64,000 nt of DNA from Mesocentrotus franciscanus (taxonomy: Eukaryota > Echinodermata > Echinoidea > Camarodonta > Strongylocentrotidae): the NCBI GenBank assembly GCA_037976565.1, contig CP137668.1, positions 24,696,280 through 24,760,279 on the forward strand. Reading direction: 5' to 3'. Both the position numbers and the translations under genes were made by a program. Shown in pieces: positions 25,101-39,203 of the stretch. The notes below the pieces were generated by a model that did no database searches, had not been told where the DNA came from, and saw only the letters and a list, made by a program, of their open reading frames with translations. Positions within the stretch are counted from its first letter, which is position 1. The number at the start of each line of letters is the position of its first letter.

Positions 25101-26880
25101 ACCAACATAGGTAACGACAGTCAACAGTGCACGTTGTGCATCGAATTATAATAAAGCAATAATATCAATAACCGTTGTGAAATGTTATACATGTGAAATT
25201 CTAAATTAAGCTTAACTTGATAAAAAGTACGCAGCTCACCCAATATCATGTGATTAGAGACGAGGCAAACCGTTTGATTGCCCTTGCACAGTAAAGCCAC
25301 CGACCATGAAGGTTTTTCACCGTCAAAATAGCATTCTATCAAGGATACAAAATGCCTAGGTATTCGTGTGACGTAATATGTTGTCTACATGAATAGCTAC
25401 GAGAGGGACCACTAAATCCCCCGCCCGCCTTATCTCGCATATTCTCATTAGTTTGGCTATGGTAAGAGAATTGGGCCCAAATATGAAGACATTTCCGCGA
25501 AAAATATAAATACACCTCGGTATTTGCGCTCTTACCTGTTCGCTTTTCCATCCTTACTTTCTTTTGCACTTTCCAACATTGACACTCTATTTTTAGCACA
25601 CATAAAAATGCATTCTATTTAACGTTCCTTTTCTGTGAGCTTTATTGGGCACATAAAGATACGATATCTGAAATACATTTCTATACGTGTACTGTTACCT
25701 GTTCCTTTTTCCATCATTATATTTTCTTTCGGACATTTTAGACGACGCGGCCTTTCGTCAGCACACATTAAAAGAGATGCACGCTGTCCACTTCTTTGTT
25801 ATAGCCTTATTATACACCGAATCAAACGTATCTGAAATACATTACCATACGCATTCGAATATTATACCCTTTCACCAAAAAAGTATTTACCCCATATCTT
25901 TCTTGTATAGATTACGCTATACTGACGTGCGAGGACGAAGTGGACGACGAATTAGCAGTTGATCTCTCTGGATTCCCTCGACAGAGCCATCGAGCGCGAA
26001 GGCTATACATTGATATTAATATTACCCGTCACTATAGTTCAAGTCTAAACCCCTACGGGTCGGCGTGCAATGGAGTGACAGAGAATGTTGTTCGTAACAA
26101 AGGATGGGGCTTCATTTATTACATTCCTCTTTATTATTAATCCGTAATTCCAATAACTCATATTTTCATTTAGATCATAGAATGTTGAGAGTGTCCTTTA
26201 TGCCATATTTCAAATCTTGTACATACGAGGTCCTGCTGGATGTCAAACTAGTTCACTTGACATTCTTCCCTCCTTTTCGACTAAAGCATGAAATAGAAAA
26301 ATAGTGATTGACCTTGGGTAGGCAGAGAAAGAGAGAGCATGGACCATGGGAGGGGGGGGGGGAGAGTTGATCTTCGTTTTTGGTTTACTAGATGTTTTTA
26401 AAAAGTTCGCCCCTTTCGTTATACTTGATACTTTTCAAACCAGCTAAAAAAATTGTTACATTTTGTATCTTTGTCAATGGCGCATCAGGGAGGAAGGTGT
26501 GTGTGCCCCTCGATACTGTCCCAATCTTTAACTAAAAAGTATATATTTCTGTGCAAACAAGTACCTATAAGATACGACATCAACATGCCTCAACTCTATA
26601 CCAAACCCTCACCCGTAGCCGGTCCGCCATGCCTGTTTGTTCATTCAAGACCCAGTGTTACTTACACCCAGGGGAGTGTCATCTATCGGTTAGCCACCGG
26701 GTGGGTTTCATGACAACTGATGAATTCTTCTCATATTTAATTCACCCCTCTGCAAGCTATATGAATGTTAATGATTCAAGGTGTTTGGGATGGTTACATG
26801 TCGTTTTTTCCCGAAGGCTCGTTTTTCGAAGATTCATTTTTTCGAATGTTCGTTATTCCGGCAGTTCGTTACTCCGAAGG
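25100..26880. other. No gene recognised
   Basis: Short open frames only; a G run at 26350-26361. The right part grades into the TTCCGAAAATG minisatellite. Confidence 0.5.
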
Positions 26881-26929
26881 GCTCATTATTTTGAGAATGA
26901 AATACGGTCCGTAATTCCGAAAATTAAAC

Positions 26930-27315
26930 AGGGTTCATAATTCCGAAAATGAGAATGGGTTCATATTTCTGAAAATGAGAATGGGTTCGTAATTCCGAAA
27001 ATGAGAAAGGGTTCATAATTCCGAAAATGAGAAATGGTTCATAATTCCGAAAATGAGAATGCGCTCATAATTCCGAAAATGAATGAGGGTTCCGAAAATT
27101 CCGAAAATTAAACATAACCCTGTATTGGTGTCGGAATTAAGAACCTTCAGAATAATGAACCGTACATAATTTTCGGACTTTTGAACCTTACTTCATTTTC
27201 GAAATTATGCCCCCTCGGAATAATGCATCAAAATAATGTTCAGAATTATGAACCTCTGCATGGTATGGGAAATCTGGGTCTCGGAATTATGAACCTTTGG
27301 AAAACTAAACCTTCA
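26930..27315. repeat. Minisatellite of GGTTCATAATTCCGAAAATG units with inverted half
   Basis: About seven units of ~26 bp in one orientation between 26880 and 27100 (TTCCGAAAATGAGAA...GGTTCATAA). TCGGAATTATGAACC-type units in the opposite orientation follow between about 27128 and 27300. The array is therefore a large imperfect palindrome. Confidence 0.75.
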
Positions 27316-27463
27316 TAAAACCGAGAGTAACCTCCATATAGGCTAATGCTAAGGGGATTGAGAGAACCCTATAATCTATTCGACTGTTGAATGTTTCACT
27401 CGGCGATGATGGTGCGACAGAGGATAACCTCGATGACCGATCAGTCGCTTTATGAATTCTTAA

Positions 27464-27995
27464 AGGGGAAGTCCACTCTACTATTAAGTTTTTTTTAAGC
27501 AGAAAAAATTAGAAAAAAATTAGTGACGGTTTGAGCAATTCCCTATTAATATTAGAAAGTTATTAATTTTGAAATAGTCGTCAGTGGAACACAAATTGGC
27601 AACACTGTGACGTTTATTGCGAGCTCCTCTCCAATTTGCTCTGTACAGAAATTTCATAAACTTTCATTTTCTTAGTTATTGATGACGGAATAGATTTGTG
27701 TCATATAACTGTTGTATAAAAACATTATTTGCCATAATTATATTTAGGGTTAGTGTATGATTGACTATTTTCTTAAAGAAATATGTGAATAATAGATGCT
27801 TTTTATTACAGGGCAAATGGGAGGGGACCTTGCAAGATACATCACACAGTTGCCAATTTGTGTTTGATTGATCGCACCTTCCAAAATGTATAACTTTCTT
27901 GTTTTTAATCTGTTTTTCTCAAACTTTCACTGAAAGGTTTTTCTCATTTTTATGCTCCTATTAAAACAAACTCAATATCAGGGTGGACTCCCCCT
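27464..27995. mobile_element. TTAA-flanked element with AGGGGAAGTCCAC ends
   Basis: Left AGGGGAAGTCCACTC and right GGGTGGACTCCCCCT are inverted repeats, flanked by TTAA (27460-27463 and 27996-27999). The interior is itself partly palindromic: ACACAAATTGGCAACACTGTG near the left and CACACAGTTGCCAATTTGTG near the right. Related, more diverged sequence occurs at about 49760-49995 and 55150-55430. Confidence 0.75.
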
Positions 27996-27999
27996 TTAA

Positions 28000-30900
28000 T
28001 ACCTCTACAGCTCTATTTTCAGCATGGCATGAATTAATAAAGTTCTCTACACGTTGACGGTGTATTTTTGTCATGTTTCTCATTTATCATATAACATTTA
28101 CGTCATTTTGGTCCACAATTTAGATTAATTTAGATTAATCAATAATTAGCCTTATACACCGGTGAGGACAGTGAGGTAACTGTTTGATTTCTTGACAATT
28201 TCTCTTTACAACTTATATATTTTGCTTTACTCAAAGTTTGCATTTTATATCCTTCGATGCACTTCACTTTTTAGTAAACCAATATTTCATCTTGGTTTAT
28301 TATTCCATACAACCTCACCTTAATTCACGCGCGTCCTTTAGTCCTAGCTTGAAAAATCATAAATCTGAACCATTTTATATGGAAAAGAAATATTTCGCAA
28401 AAAAGTAAATGAATTATGTCAGTTTTAGGCACTCGAGAAGAATGTTTTAAGAATGAAAATTAAATTCGATTCCATTTCAATGTACTCTCTGTCTCTCTTT
28501 ATCCATTCTACCAGCAGTATTTAATGTTTTTGACCCATTGTTTTGACGAGATATTTCAAAGAAAGTGTGTTCCATGTGGCCTCTCTGAGGTGGATTGGAG
28601 ATAATGCTATAGTTGTTGCCATGATGTCAATCGGAGTGACGTAGTTATACTCGCGAGATCTAATCCGATATAGAAAAAGTTCGTGGGAAACTGATGGTCG
28701 TCGATCTGTCCAAATTAAGTCTATAAAAAGAGAGAATTGCGATACGTCAAACTGTAATGTTCACTTGAGTTTCTTGAGTTTCCATTTCTCACGGTCGGAA
28801 TCAGTGTATAAATACTTTATGCTCGTAAATGAATAATATCAAGAAGGGTATCCTAGCCCTATACCGAATGTGATATATACCGTTGTATAAGCTTTGATTT
28901 GGAAGATATGAATAAAAGATAAACTAGCGCTCAGAAATCATACGAGTTTGTGATTTCCTTTCCATTAGAGCAGCTATAGAGATAGTGTCAGCAGGTACAT
29001 CCAATAGAAACCCATGCAACATAGAGTTAAAGCACCACCTTTTAGTGCATGAACAGTAAAATTAGAATATAAGTGATATTAATAATACCAGAAAGCAATT
29101 GAAAGGAACACAATATAAGCAATCTTAGTAAACACTTGCTCAATCGATATTCACCGAGTTAATTTCTTGTATACGCGGTATTACACAGGCCTGCTGTGTA
29201 ATCTTGTACATGTTTTCAACTGGTGTTCAAGATAATAAGAATTAAGGGCTCGTCATACCAAATATAATGATAGGCATATTAACGGCAAAACTTTTCCCTG
29301 TAGAAAATTTATGCTGAAGGCTATAGCTCACTAGCAGTAGATCGGTGAAGGCCACGTATTTTCTACATGGGTCGTTCAAATTATTATCCCTGGTAACCAT
29401 GGGACCAACCGTCGACTATGAAATGATAGGACTACATTAAATTTTCTCGTGACATGGTACCTTAAAATTGACTAGGTGGTTAGTACTGTAATGCTATTTG
29501 AGCTGACTGTCAAGTGTAGCTGAGATCCTGATTAAAGTACTCAAATCTAATTACGATAGATTATCATCCGTCCCGTGAGCTTATCACATTGGGCATTCAT
29601 CGACTATTAGATTGGAATTCAAAGGCAATTGGGGATGCTGGGAAGAGGCGCAAATAATCTTGTTGTCACCACCCTGAACATGGCTTTGTAAGTCCATTTG
29701 ATTATTGAAAGATGTCATAAAAATTGACACTTTAATACTTTAAGTAAGAAATAAGAGTGGTTGAAATGTGCATAATTATAACTCTCTTGAATTTGGGAGA
29801 GGAGTAAGAAATTTAAGGCAAAAACTTTCTTTAATCTAGGCCCTATTACACACAAAAAATGTGCCTCTATCGCGTTTTATTTTTTATCAGCATGTTTTGT
29901 TTAACGCTTGTGGGAAAATTTTTATTAAAAAAATTTCGTCAAGATTATTCAGTCAGTGTTTTGTTATGAGATACATTATAGATACCAGGAGCACTTTGAG
30001 TAATTTATACGCCCCAAACTTTTTATTAGAAACTTTTGGATTTGTTAACGTTTCTTTGCTCATGTACTAAATAAAATAAAATCATGTAGAGTTTCCGAGT
30101 AGACTTAGTTCAATGGTGGTATATAGTTTAGTCAAAAGACTAAACAAAACCCTGCCCGGCAACAAAGGAAGGCATTCAGGAGAATGTTTCGAAAAACCAA
30201 AAATTTTAATTCACAATCCATTTGTTGTTTAATTTGTTTTTACACATGGAACAGAAAAAAACAACTACGTGTTTTATTCAAAGTGAAATGGAATAAATTC
30301 AATTTCGCACAAAATCATTCGACATCTACCTTAGATATGTAATTTCAGTTGATCTCGTTTAAAACTTCAAACTTTTATCCATGCACCGACCCCATCACTC
30401 ATTACGCGACGGGGCGCGGAGGGAACAATACAGACTTGTTTTACCATGCATACACCGAGTGTTAAATTACTTATACAAATTGGTCCCAATGGGCAAATAA
30501 TTGCTCTCGCCCGAATGACTATTACCTCGCGTTGATATCAATACTAGATGTGGGATGCTGGTGGACGATTAGCGAGGGCTGGCTTTTAATCAGTCACGGC
30601 AGAAAATGAACCTCGTAATTGAATCAACCACACGCATAAAGCATGGTATGAATGGAGTCATTTTTACTACAGGCCTATAGCGGACTTGTGTCGGATTTGC
30701 CTTGGATAGGTAATGTGGATGAGAGAATTACGCACGACCTTTCTATCAACATGTAGGCTCTTAATTACAAACGTTTTATTTGGCGTGCCTCTTTGGCATT
30801 CATTTTGATTCGTATTTTTTTTTCTTCCTCCGCGTGATTCGATCTATTCCTTTTAAACTTGTTATATTCATTGTGAAGTTAGTGTAAATTAACGGATGGT

Positions 30901-33900
30901 ATCCTTGAAAAACCTTGGGTAGGCTCTGAACGTTGTCAAAGGAAAAAAAGGTACAGTATATACATTTAGTATATAATATGTGGCCTACACAACTTTGTGT
31001 TCGTGCACCATTACGTGAACTTCCTGACATGAAAACAGAACACAAAATGAACAGTACAGAAATGAATTTATGCTATCTGTGAAAAGAAGCATTAAGTTTA
31101 TAATATCATGGAAAATAACTGCAGATATAGAGGCTTCCTTCTCACCGACTTTTCTAAGCCTTAGTTGTTGGGAAGAAAAAAATTAAACCTGAGAAGAAAT
31201 CGCAAAGCCCCCTTTATTTGGAAGTTTAAATCGGAGAGAGAAAGACGACTGTGTGTATGTGTGTGTGTGTGTGAAGAGGGGAGGGGGGGGGGGTATTGTT
31301 TAGACACACCCATGGACAGAAAGAAGAAGGCCTGTTTTGTATGGTATCTCCAACTTCGCACCAGATTGAAGTGATGGTACCAACGTTTTTCAATCAGAAA
31401 GAATTAGACTACCAAACTGAAAATAAACAGACAAAAATCTCACATTTTATGAAGATATCACTCCATGAATTCTGTGAATGGACTTACTAGGCCATCAACA
31501 AGGTGGCTTATGGACAGATCCTTGTTTGTTTTTCCTCTTTTCAATAACCTGCAATTATCTTGACAGTCAATATATTACCTACTCTATGGAGACGGGAAGG
31601 AGGTCCTTCTTTTTAATCAAGGCTTGAGGTCTCTGACTTAATGAAGAAGGAAGAGCGAATATAGGGTCCATGTATACGAATCTCGCTCTGATTTCGTCAT
31701 GACGTCGTCTTTCCGACTTACTACAAAGATTTGTTTGCCGATTTCTTTTTCTATTTTCGAAATTGTATAGATATTCATGATGCATTTTTGACATCACTTT
31801 ACATCAGGGTCAATATTTTATATTTAGCTTTGATTAAAAGCAAATTTTTCTAGGTCTGCGTAATTTTCTGTGTCTATTTAATAAGTCTGTCTGTATGTCC
31901 GTCTATCTCTCCTTGTCTCTTTGTATTATAAAAATGATTATGTATCTACTTCCAATACATCATCAATTTAAACGTTATGAACGATAAAGTGGAAACAAAC
32001 TACTTGAACCTGAAAGATTTTAAATCAGAGTTAATTCCGCAAAGGATGTATATATACAATCACCCCAATCCCCTTCATTAATTATGTTTATAATTGTTCT
32101 ACTGAAGTGTAGTAAATGATCGTTGTGGTTCATTTGATATATTTTCCATTTTAACAACAAAATATACGGTATACATTTTATATAAAGTAAGTCCATCAGA
32201 GATGGAACACCTGTCCAAAAGACCTTCAATACCTTGCGATATGAAATTGAAATATTGGCAGGTTTTCGTCGCCGTTGAAGATACTGTATGAGAAAATGGG
32301 AACAGACCGCCCCCCTCATGTGACACGAACAATGATGACTCATATGAGGCTATGAGAACAGACCCCTCATAAAACACGAGCCGACCGACCCAGGAGCAAA
32401 CCAATTGCACATCAAAATAAACAACATCTCTTCTAAATGAATAATACGTCCTGTTATCAATCAGCAGATATTAAGCTTGAAGATATATTGGTTTTATCCG
32501 AAATACTACCCGTTCATATTGACAAGATTGAAATTAGATTCAACAGTTCTGAAAAAAATTGTAAGTTATTAATTAATATTATTAATTAATTGATATTAAA
32601 CATACGGCCATTCACCCTGCTTTTTTAACCATACGAGAAGCCATCTGTTTAAAGTTGATTATTTGATACGCGTGACGTTTCATTGAATGATTGATAATGG
32701 TACACAACTGAATAATATAGCCCTGAAACAAAGATTAATGTTTGGGTCTTTCACTCAACAAGTCAAATCGTACGATGTAATCACTCTTACAGTCTATTTT
32801 CATGGCTTTTGCAGTAGGCTGCTTTGAGCCGTCTAAATCCACTGTGGGCGAGTTGTAAAGGCGTAAAGTCCTGGTAAGACAAAACATACAATCGGTGAGC
32901 TTTCTCCCTCTCATTTGCTTATTAATGATGCAACGTTTGAAAAATTAATACCCATTTTCACCCATTTTGATGGCGGATTTGAAGTAAATGAAAGGCATTG
33001 GCAAACCGCAAAATTTATACTTTGAATAAGATGCTATAATCTGCTTGTTATGGTACTGTGTAATGTAAAATATCAAATTATAGTATTATCCGGTTGGTCA
33101 TATTCTTTCAAAATTTGGTAACACAGATAGTGACACCACCTCGGGAAATTGGCACTCATTAGTGTGCAGTTGATTTAAAATCAACGGCATTTTAGACATT
33201 GTTTGCATAAAAGCATCTTATCACGTACACTACATTATTTCAAATACTGTAACAGTGTCATGACGGGACATGGACCACTAAAAAATGGACCACAAAGAAA
33301 ATAGGGGCCTACATTCATGAACCCATACCCTCCTAATACACATTGATTCGGGAGATATTGAAAAGTATAGCTTGAAATTTGATATAAAATATTCCTTTCT
33401 CCCCAGCCGGGGTATGACACGCCGATGGCATAGGGATAGACAGACGGAGGGAACCGACACGTACCGGCTGCAGGAGATTGGCGGCATCGGCTTTGAATCA
33501 ACCCAACTCGCTCAGGCCTTAAATCCGGGACAGATTCTCTAATTAAGATGATCTAATAAGAATATTATATGGGTTGTTGAACCACGAAATGTCTCCTTTA
33601 TATCAAATCAAAATCGCAAATTAAATCTCTCCATTAGGGGGAAAGAATGGGCGAAATCCGATATTAATATCATACTTAATTACCATCAGGTTATATGCCT
33701 CTTTGACTTAGCATGGATGTCACGTCTGCTTGCACTCGGCCTCGTTAATAAGGACACAATATATTATTTTTTCTCCTCTGAAAATTATGAAAGTAATATC
33801 TTAGAACAGTGGCGGTGAACATACGGATTATTAAAACAGGTCAATGAGAAGTCTGCCTATTAAATTAAAAATAAATAGTAACAAATAATTTTCCCCTCGC

Positions 33901-34500
33901 ATCCAGAATAAAGATTTGAATCTCATCGCCATTTTTGTTATAGGTGAAAATTCAAAACGAATAAAATAGAATTGTAAAAACATCATGTTTGTAAATTAAG
34001 TATCTGGATACAATTTAACTAATTCTCTTGTGTACTGTCGATATAACTTCCCAATACCAATCATTCATCTTCAATATGCAGTGATCATACAGAAAAAATG
34101 TGAGTAGTTTGGTCGATACAATAATATTCAACTTGTGAACAAAGGGATTGTCATCATTAATGTAGTTTAACTAACCATGCCCTATCCATAGAAAATGTAT
34201 GTCTCTGTCCATACGGTGACGGGGCTATCAAGACAGACGATGGGGTTGGAAATACGGGGAAAAGCCATTTAGACATCATCCAACAAAGCCGTGCGATCGG
34301 GTCGATCAAGTTATCACCTAATTGACCATGAGACCGAGCGATTTATTGACCGAACAGATCAAGGCCGAACTTACCAAAAGCGGTAAGCCTTGACCAAGAT
34401 CAAGAACTCCTAATCGAATTTCACATCCTGGCTCGTCACTTTGTCACTATCGTATCCGTCTGTAACAGGTGCCACAACTTATAAGTGCGAGTAAAGGTGG
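28000..34500. other. Longest quiet stretch; no gene or mobile element recognised
   Basis: 6.5 kb without recognised transposon termini or microsatellites beyond a small (TG)n/G run at 31256-31293. No exon with splice-site and homology support was found on either strand. Its lack of repeats makes it a candidate for conserved regulatory DNA, which cannot be judged from one sequence. Confidence 0.45.
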
Positions 34501-34532
34501 CAAGTTAAGGGGGCGGGGAGGAGGCTCGGTGT

Positions 34533-34662
34533 AAAAATGTCAGAGGTAAAAATGTCAGAGGTAATAATGTCAGAGTTAAAAATGTCAGAGGTAATAATGT
34601 CAGAGGTAAAAATGTCAGAGGTAAAAATGTCAGAGGAAAAAATGTCAGAGGTAAAAATGTAA
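34533..34662. repeat. 15-bp minisatellite GTAAAAATGTCAGAG, left array
   Basis: About nine tandem copies with occasional changes (AATAATGTCAGAG). Because the unit is five codons long, all frames stay open and produce repetitive peptides; this is not taken as a gene. The same unit in inverse orientation is at 35640-35812. Confidence 0.85.
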
Positions 34663-35639
34663 AAATGCTGTGAGAGATCAAACTCTGAAATTGACAAATA
34701 TTATTCATGAGTAACATATCATACACATAGTTTTACTGTACACATTTATAGCATCATGAGACTGCTTGTATACATGATAATATTGTTTGAAGGATATTTG
34801 GTGCAGGATTTATAAAGGTGTGCTGGCATACACTGTATACGACAGTTTCCAGCAGGTACATATTCGTACAAGTATACACATTAAACAAAATGCATCATGA
34901 ATTTGGCAGAAAAAAAACAGTTGAAATTGAGGGACTTTAATTGTATTTCTCCCACGTATCTTAATCACAAACATGATGTTTTTATATAAAGTTACACAGT
35001 GTTATGTTTAACCCAACAAATACAATCATTTCTGCCTTTCGAAACGTACTGCATTATTAAAGTCGAAAGCACATGACAAAATACCTGGGTAGATATGTCT
35101 CAACGTTTACTACTTGTAGGCCTACTATCTGACATTCTTCAAGCGAAGCTTTGATATTGTTTGTTAAACTTTTGTAATAAAGTATTGATGAGGGGGACAA
35201 AGCATCCGTGTCTTTTTCTTAATGTTTTCTTGTCATAACAGTCTTTGCTGGGATGGACATGAAGATGGGTCTAATTACTGAATTTGTGGAATTTCTGTGC
35301 GATCTTTATAACTGATTCCCTGTATTATCTCATTCAATCTTAATATTCTATGTACTTAGGCCTACTTTTTAAAAACCAAATAAACATTAAAAATCAACCA
35401 ATTTAAAATATCGAAAAATGATAGAAATTCATATAGGCCTATGCAAACCTGATCACAAAATATAAGTTTCAAATTTGTTTTCCACATTGTATTATCCTCA
35501 GGACATGTACGAAGTACAATGCACAGTAATTTATAAAATATAATAGACTAGCCCAGTAGCTTACGTCTCGACATTTTGTGTGATTAAGTGCTGAGATATT
35601 ATGACGGCACCGATTTTAACCCCTACATGTCCTTTTTGT

Positions 35640-35812
35640 ACCTGACATTTTTACCTCCGACATTTTTCCCTTCGACATTTTTTTCCTTTTACATTTTTTC
35701 CTCTGACATTTTTACCTCTGAAATTTTTACCTCTGACATTTTAACCTCTGACATTTTTTCCTCTGACATTTTTTTACCTCTGACATTTTTTCCTCTGACA
35801 TTTTTACCTGGC
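35640..35812. repeat. 15-bp minisatellite CTCTGACATTTTTAC, right array (inverse of 34.5 kb)
   Basis: About ten to eleven units of CTCTGACATTTTTAC and variants, the reverse complement of the array at 34533-34662. The outer flanks also match: left GGCGGGGAGGAGGCTCGGTG..., right CACCGGGGAGGAAGGGGG. Confidence 0.85.
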
Positions 35813-36924
35813 ACCGGGGAGGAAGGGGGTGACGTACCCCTCTCATTTTATCAATCCGTATTGTGTAGGCAAAGTGAATGTGATGAAAAAATTAAATACA
35901 ATAGAATGCTATCCTTTTTTTCTCTCTAAAGAATGTGTTGATTATAGCGAACAAAATATCAAATTAAACATAATGCGGGAGAGGGAATTGCCCTCCCTCA
36001 CAGTTAGGATTGTGATTTTCATAGCACCGACTTCGCTTGACATAAATCTGAGGTATACGTGAGATCATTCGAAAATAAATTTGAGTGGTACATTTCGTTT
36101 TGTTTTGTTTTGTTTGTATATTTTGTAATCTTTGCTGAAACTGAAGCATCGTTTTGCCTCCCATCCATTCTTCAAAAGACCATGTCCGCCGCTATTCAGC
36201 CATGGCAAGTAAGGCGAATGTGAGAAGCTTCCAAATAGTGAGACAAAAAAATGTACGATATCCGGTGGTCGAAAACTACAGTACACCAATAATCAAATTT
36301 AAAAAAAAGTTGTGACTCGGTCAACTCTTGTAGGGCCACTGGGTCTGCCGATCCCTAAGAAACTAATATTTGCTCTAATCTGTTCATACTTTCTTTATTA
36401 AAAATGGGTAAAATAACATTGACTTTGTACGATGTATTTCTGGCTACGTCAGCTAAGAGTAACAAAGTGACAACATAGCGTTGTCGCTGATCCAAGCATA
36501 AAGTCATTTGATGCTCGTTCATGGGCAGTACCTTTATTCCAATATTTACCAAGAAAACATGAATTTTGGTACTTATTCCAACAAGTTCCACACCAAGACA
36601 AGTTGTTCAAGGGTAAGACACAATCGCTACAGCTCAAAAACAAGCAATACTTTTTTTCTTGAGACAATTTCAGCCGATTTCAAGCTGAAAAAAGGAGCGT
36701 TTAAAGGAGGAAAACTGAATCGCCAGAGCCGACCTACAACAAATGGAAGGAGTAATTGTCATCATAGCGAGCTTTGCCTGTTCTCATTGATTTCCACAGA
36801 GACCCAGAGCAATCAAGATTTGTGTCTTCAGTTCTTCGAAGGCTGTCCTGATTATCGAAGAGGAGGATCGAGTTTACTTGAGAGGGAGGCAGGATGAGGT
36901 AAGGGGAGGAGAGCAAATGTTAAA

Positions 36925-36927
36925 TAA

Positions 36928-36961
<34 letters not shown>

Positions 36962-37078
36962 AAATTGATAGATTTAGAGATAGATAGACACAGAGAGAAG
37001 AATAAGTAGAAGTAGAAGAAAAGAAAGAAAAAAAAAGAAGACGAAGAAGATGAAGAGGAAGAAAAACAAGAAAAGAAA

Positions 37079-37115
<37 letters not shown>

Positions 37116-37135
37116 CGATGATGATGATTATATCT
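36925..37135. repeat. (GA)n followed by purine-rich and (GAT)n tracts
   Basis: GA run at 36927-36952, AAGAAG-rich sequence 36995-37075, then about 16 GAT units at 37079-37128. Confidence 0.85.
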
Positions 37136-37779
37136 TCCTATAGTGCGGGTATATATATGGCGCTTGCTTTATAATGTCCCTTGAGGAGAAGAGGTGGAGA
37201 AGTAGGGCAAGAAGGACATGGATGAGGACAAGTGAAGAAGAAGGAGAAGAAGAAGAAAAAGAAGTAAAAGTATGTCGGACGATTGTTTTTTTTAATAAAC
37301 ATGTGGGTCGTTTGATACATAAATCATGTTAAAAAGAATGAAGAACAGTGTCAGAGTCATATTGTTTCTGCAGCCCTGTTTCACATTGATGTTCAAGCAG
37401 ATGGAGAAAGCAAGAGAATATGAAAACATGCTACGAAGAATGGTCAAGATTTGATCAAGGGAAATAGTTCAGATGCAAATCGTATAATGGAGGCATGTTG
37501 TCCAATGAGAATAGTAAAAAATGAGATGAAAGGCGGAATGAGATAAAACAGCTTACTCCATTCATAATCCCAAGTAACCCAAAAAGCGAAAGGAATGAAA
37601 GGCAAAAGTGAACCATGCAAACATAACCAAAGTTTTCTTATTTAAGTGTTTATGTTTTTATTATTATTATTATTATTATCATTATTATTATTTTTTTTTG
37701 AGGGGGGGGGGCAAAATATATGGTCGTAGACATAATTGAGTGGTAGGTAGAGAAAGAGAAATAATGATGTATGAAGTCA

Positions 37780-38300
37780 TAGAAAGGGAGAGAGAGAGAG
37801 AAGGGTGGATAGAGGTAGAGATTAATGAACGGGAGGGAGGGGGGAACAGACAGCATGAATAAAACCGATATAGCTTTCATTTATCTATTAGGTCGTCTAT
37901 GGTAGATAACGAGGAAAATGGTCATGATTGATGAACAAGGTACATAAAAAGAGCATACGAAAGTGAGGACGAAGAGCTGAGAGAGGGAGAGAGAGAGAGA
38001 GAGAGAGGAAGGGAGAGGGAGAGAGAGAGAGAGAGAGAAAGAAAAGGAGAGGGAGAGAAAGGGATGGAAGAGGGGATACTGCGTAATGAGAGGTAGAGAT
38101 GAATGAAGGGGTGGGGGGGCAGAAACCATGAATAAACCCGATATAGCCTACACTGATCTATAAGGTCGTATAGGGTGGATAACGAAGAAAATGATTGATG
38201 GACGAAGTTACACAAAGTACGTAAGACAGGAGAAAGAGAGAGAGAGAGAGATAGATAAAGAGGCAGAGGCCTGAGGAGAGCGAGTGGCAGAGAGAAAATG
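37780..38300. repeat. Tandem duplication containing (GA)n tracts
   Basis: CATGAATAAAACCGATATAG (37853) and CATGAATAAACCCGATATAG (38127) begin similar stretches. Each stretch contains AGGTCGT, GTAGATAACGAGGAAAATG or its variant, and ends in (GA)n (37977-38042 and 38231-38262). Confidence 0.75.
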
Positions 38301-38638
38301 AGGGAAAAGAGGGAAAGACGAAGGACATACAGATAAGAGATTCGAAATTTACCTCTTAATTTCATAATTTGCCAGAGGCCTTGAAACTAAACACCGCGCA
38401 TATTCCGAGGTGTAATGAAGGACGACCGATCCCGAGGATGACTCACAATCGAATTGATGGATCGGTATCGCCTAATAGCTTTCCACATTATGTGCATTCC
38501 TCGTAAAGTACCGCTTAAAATTCATAAGTATTATGCTAATATACAATGAAATCGGGAGATGATCGTGGTAATTTTGTCTCAACCATTTTCATGGTATTTA
38601 AACTCAGAGTTAATGACATCAAAATAAGTGGCACCGCC

Positions 38639-38925
38639 CAGGGGCGGATCTAGCCGGTGGCAAGAGGGGGGCAATTCGAATTCGTGAGAAAATATTTAGC
38701 AGCGAATCGGCCAGCCGGTGAATAAGCGGGGAGGGGGCGGGGAACACTTTTTTCCTCCAATTTTGAGGAAATATTTAGCGGCGACTCGGCCAGCCGGTGA
38801 CTAAGCGGGGGAAGGATGTAAGAGACCTAATTTTGTTGTTGTTGCCCAATTCGTGAGATTTTTTTTTTTTAATATATATTTTTTAATTTTTTAATTTTGT
38901 TTTGACCCCCGTGGATCCGCGCCTG
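38639..38925. mobile_element. Small hAT-like element, different family
   Basis: Left end CAGGGGCGGATCTAG and right end GGATCCGCGCCTG are imperfect inverted repeats. Flanks GCACCGCC (38631-38638) and GTACCGCC (38926-38933) are an 8-bp duplication with one change. The interior has two copies of a stretch reading GCGACTCGGCCAGCCGGTGA (about 38700 and 38780). Confidence 0.75.
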
Positions 38926-39203
38926 GTACCGCCATAAGCTGCCATGAAGAATTGTATCTTTTCAGAATTACACAGAGAGGAAAAGAGGAAAATCTCATGA
39001 TGCAAGCACGTGATTATTTCCAAGCTTAATCTCAACCAGTTTTCATTAGTGAACAAAACTCTTGAATCCTATCCTAATTGGTGAGGAAATCAAAATGGTA
39101 CACAGGAGCTCCTTAACACTGCCACTACCAAATATATAGACTCCTGGCTGTGGCTCTCATCACGAGCGTTCAGTACATCCTGGTTATCATGAGGGTTCAT
39201 TTC

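Noticed and set aside
33235..33501. 88-codon minus-strand open frame
   Set aside because: Considered as a possible downstream exon of the 40.1-kb FKBP exon; it shows none of the FKBP blocks or EF-hand residues.
34479..34726. Open frames with a repeated SDIFT or LTFLP five-residue peptide
   Set aside because: The 15-bp repeat unit is a multiple of three, so frames stay open by construction; there is no start context or non-repeat domain.
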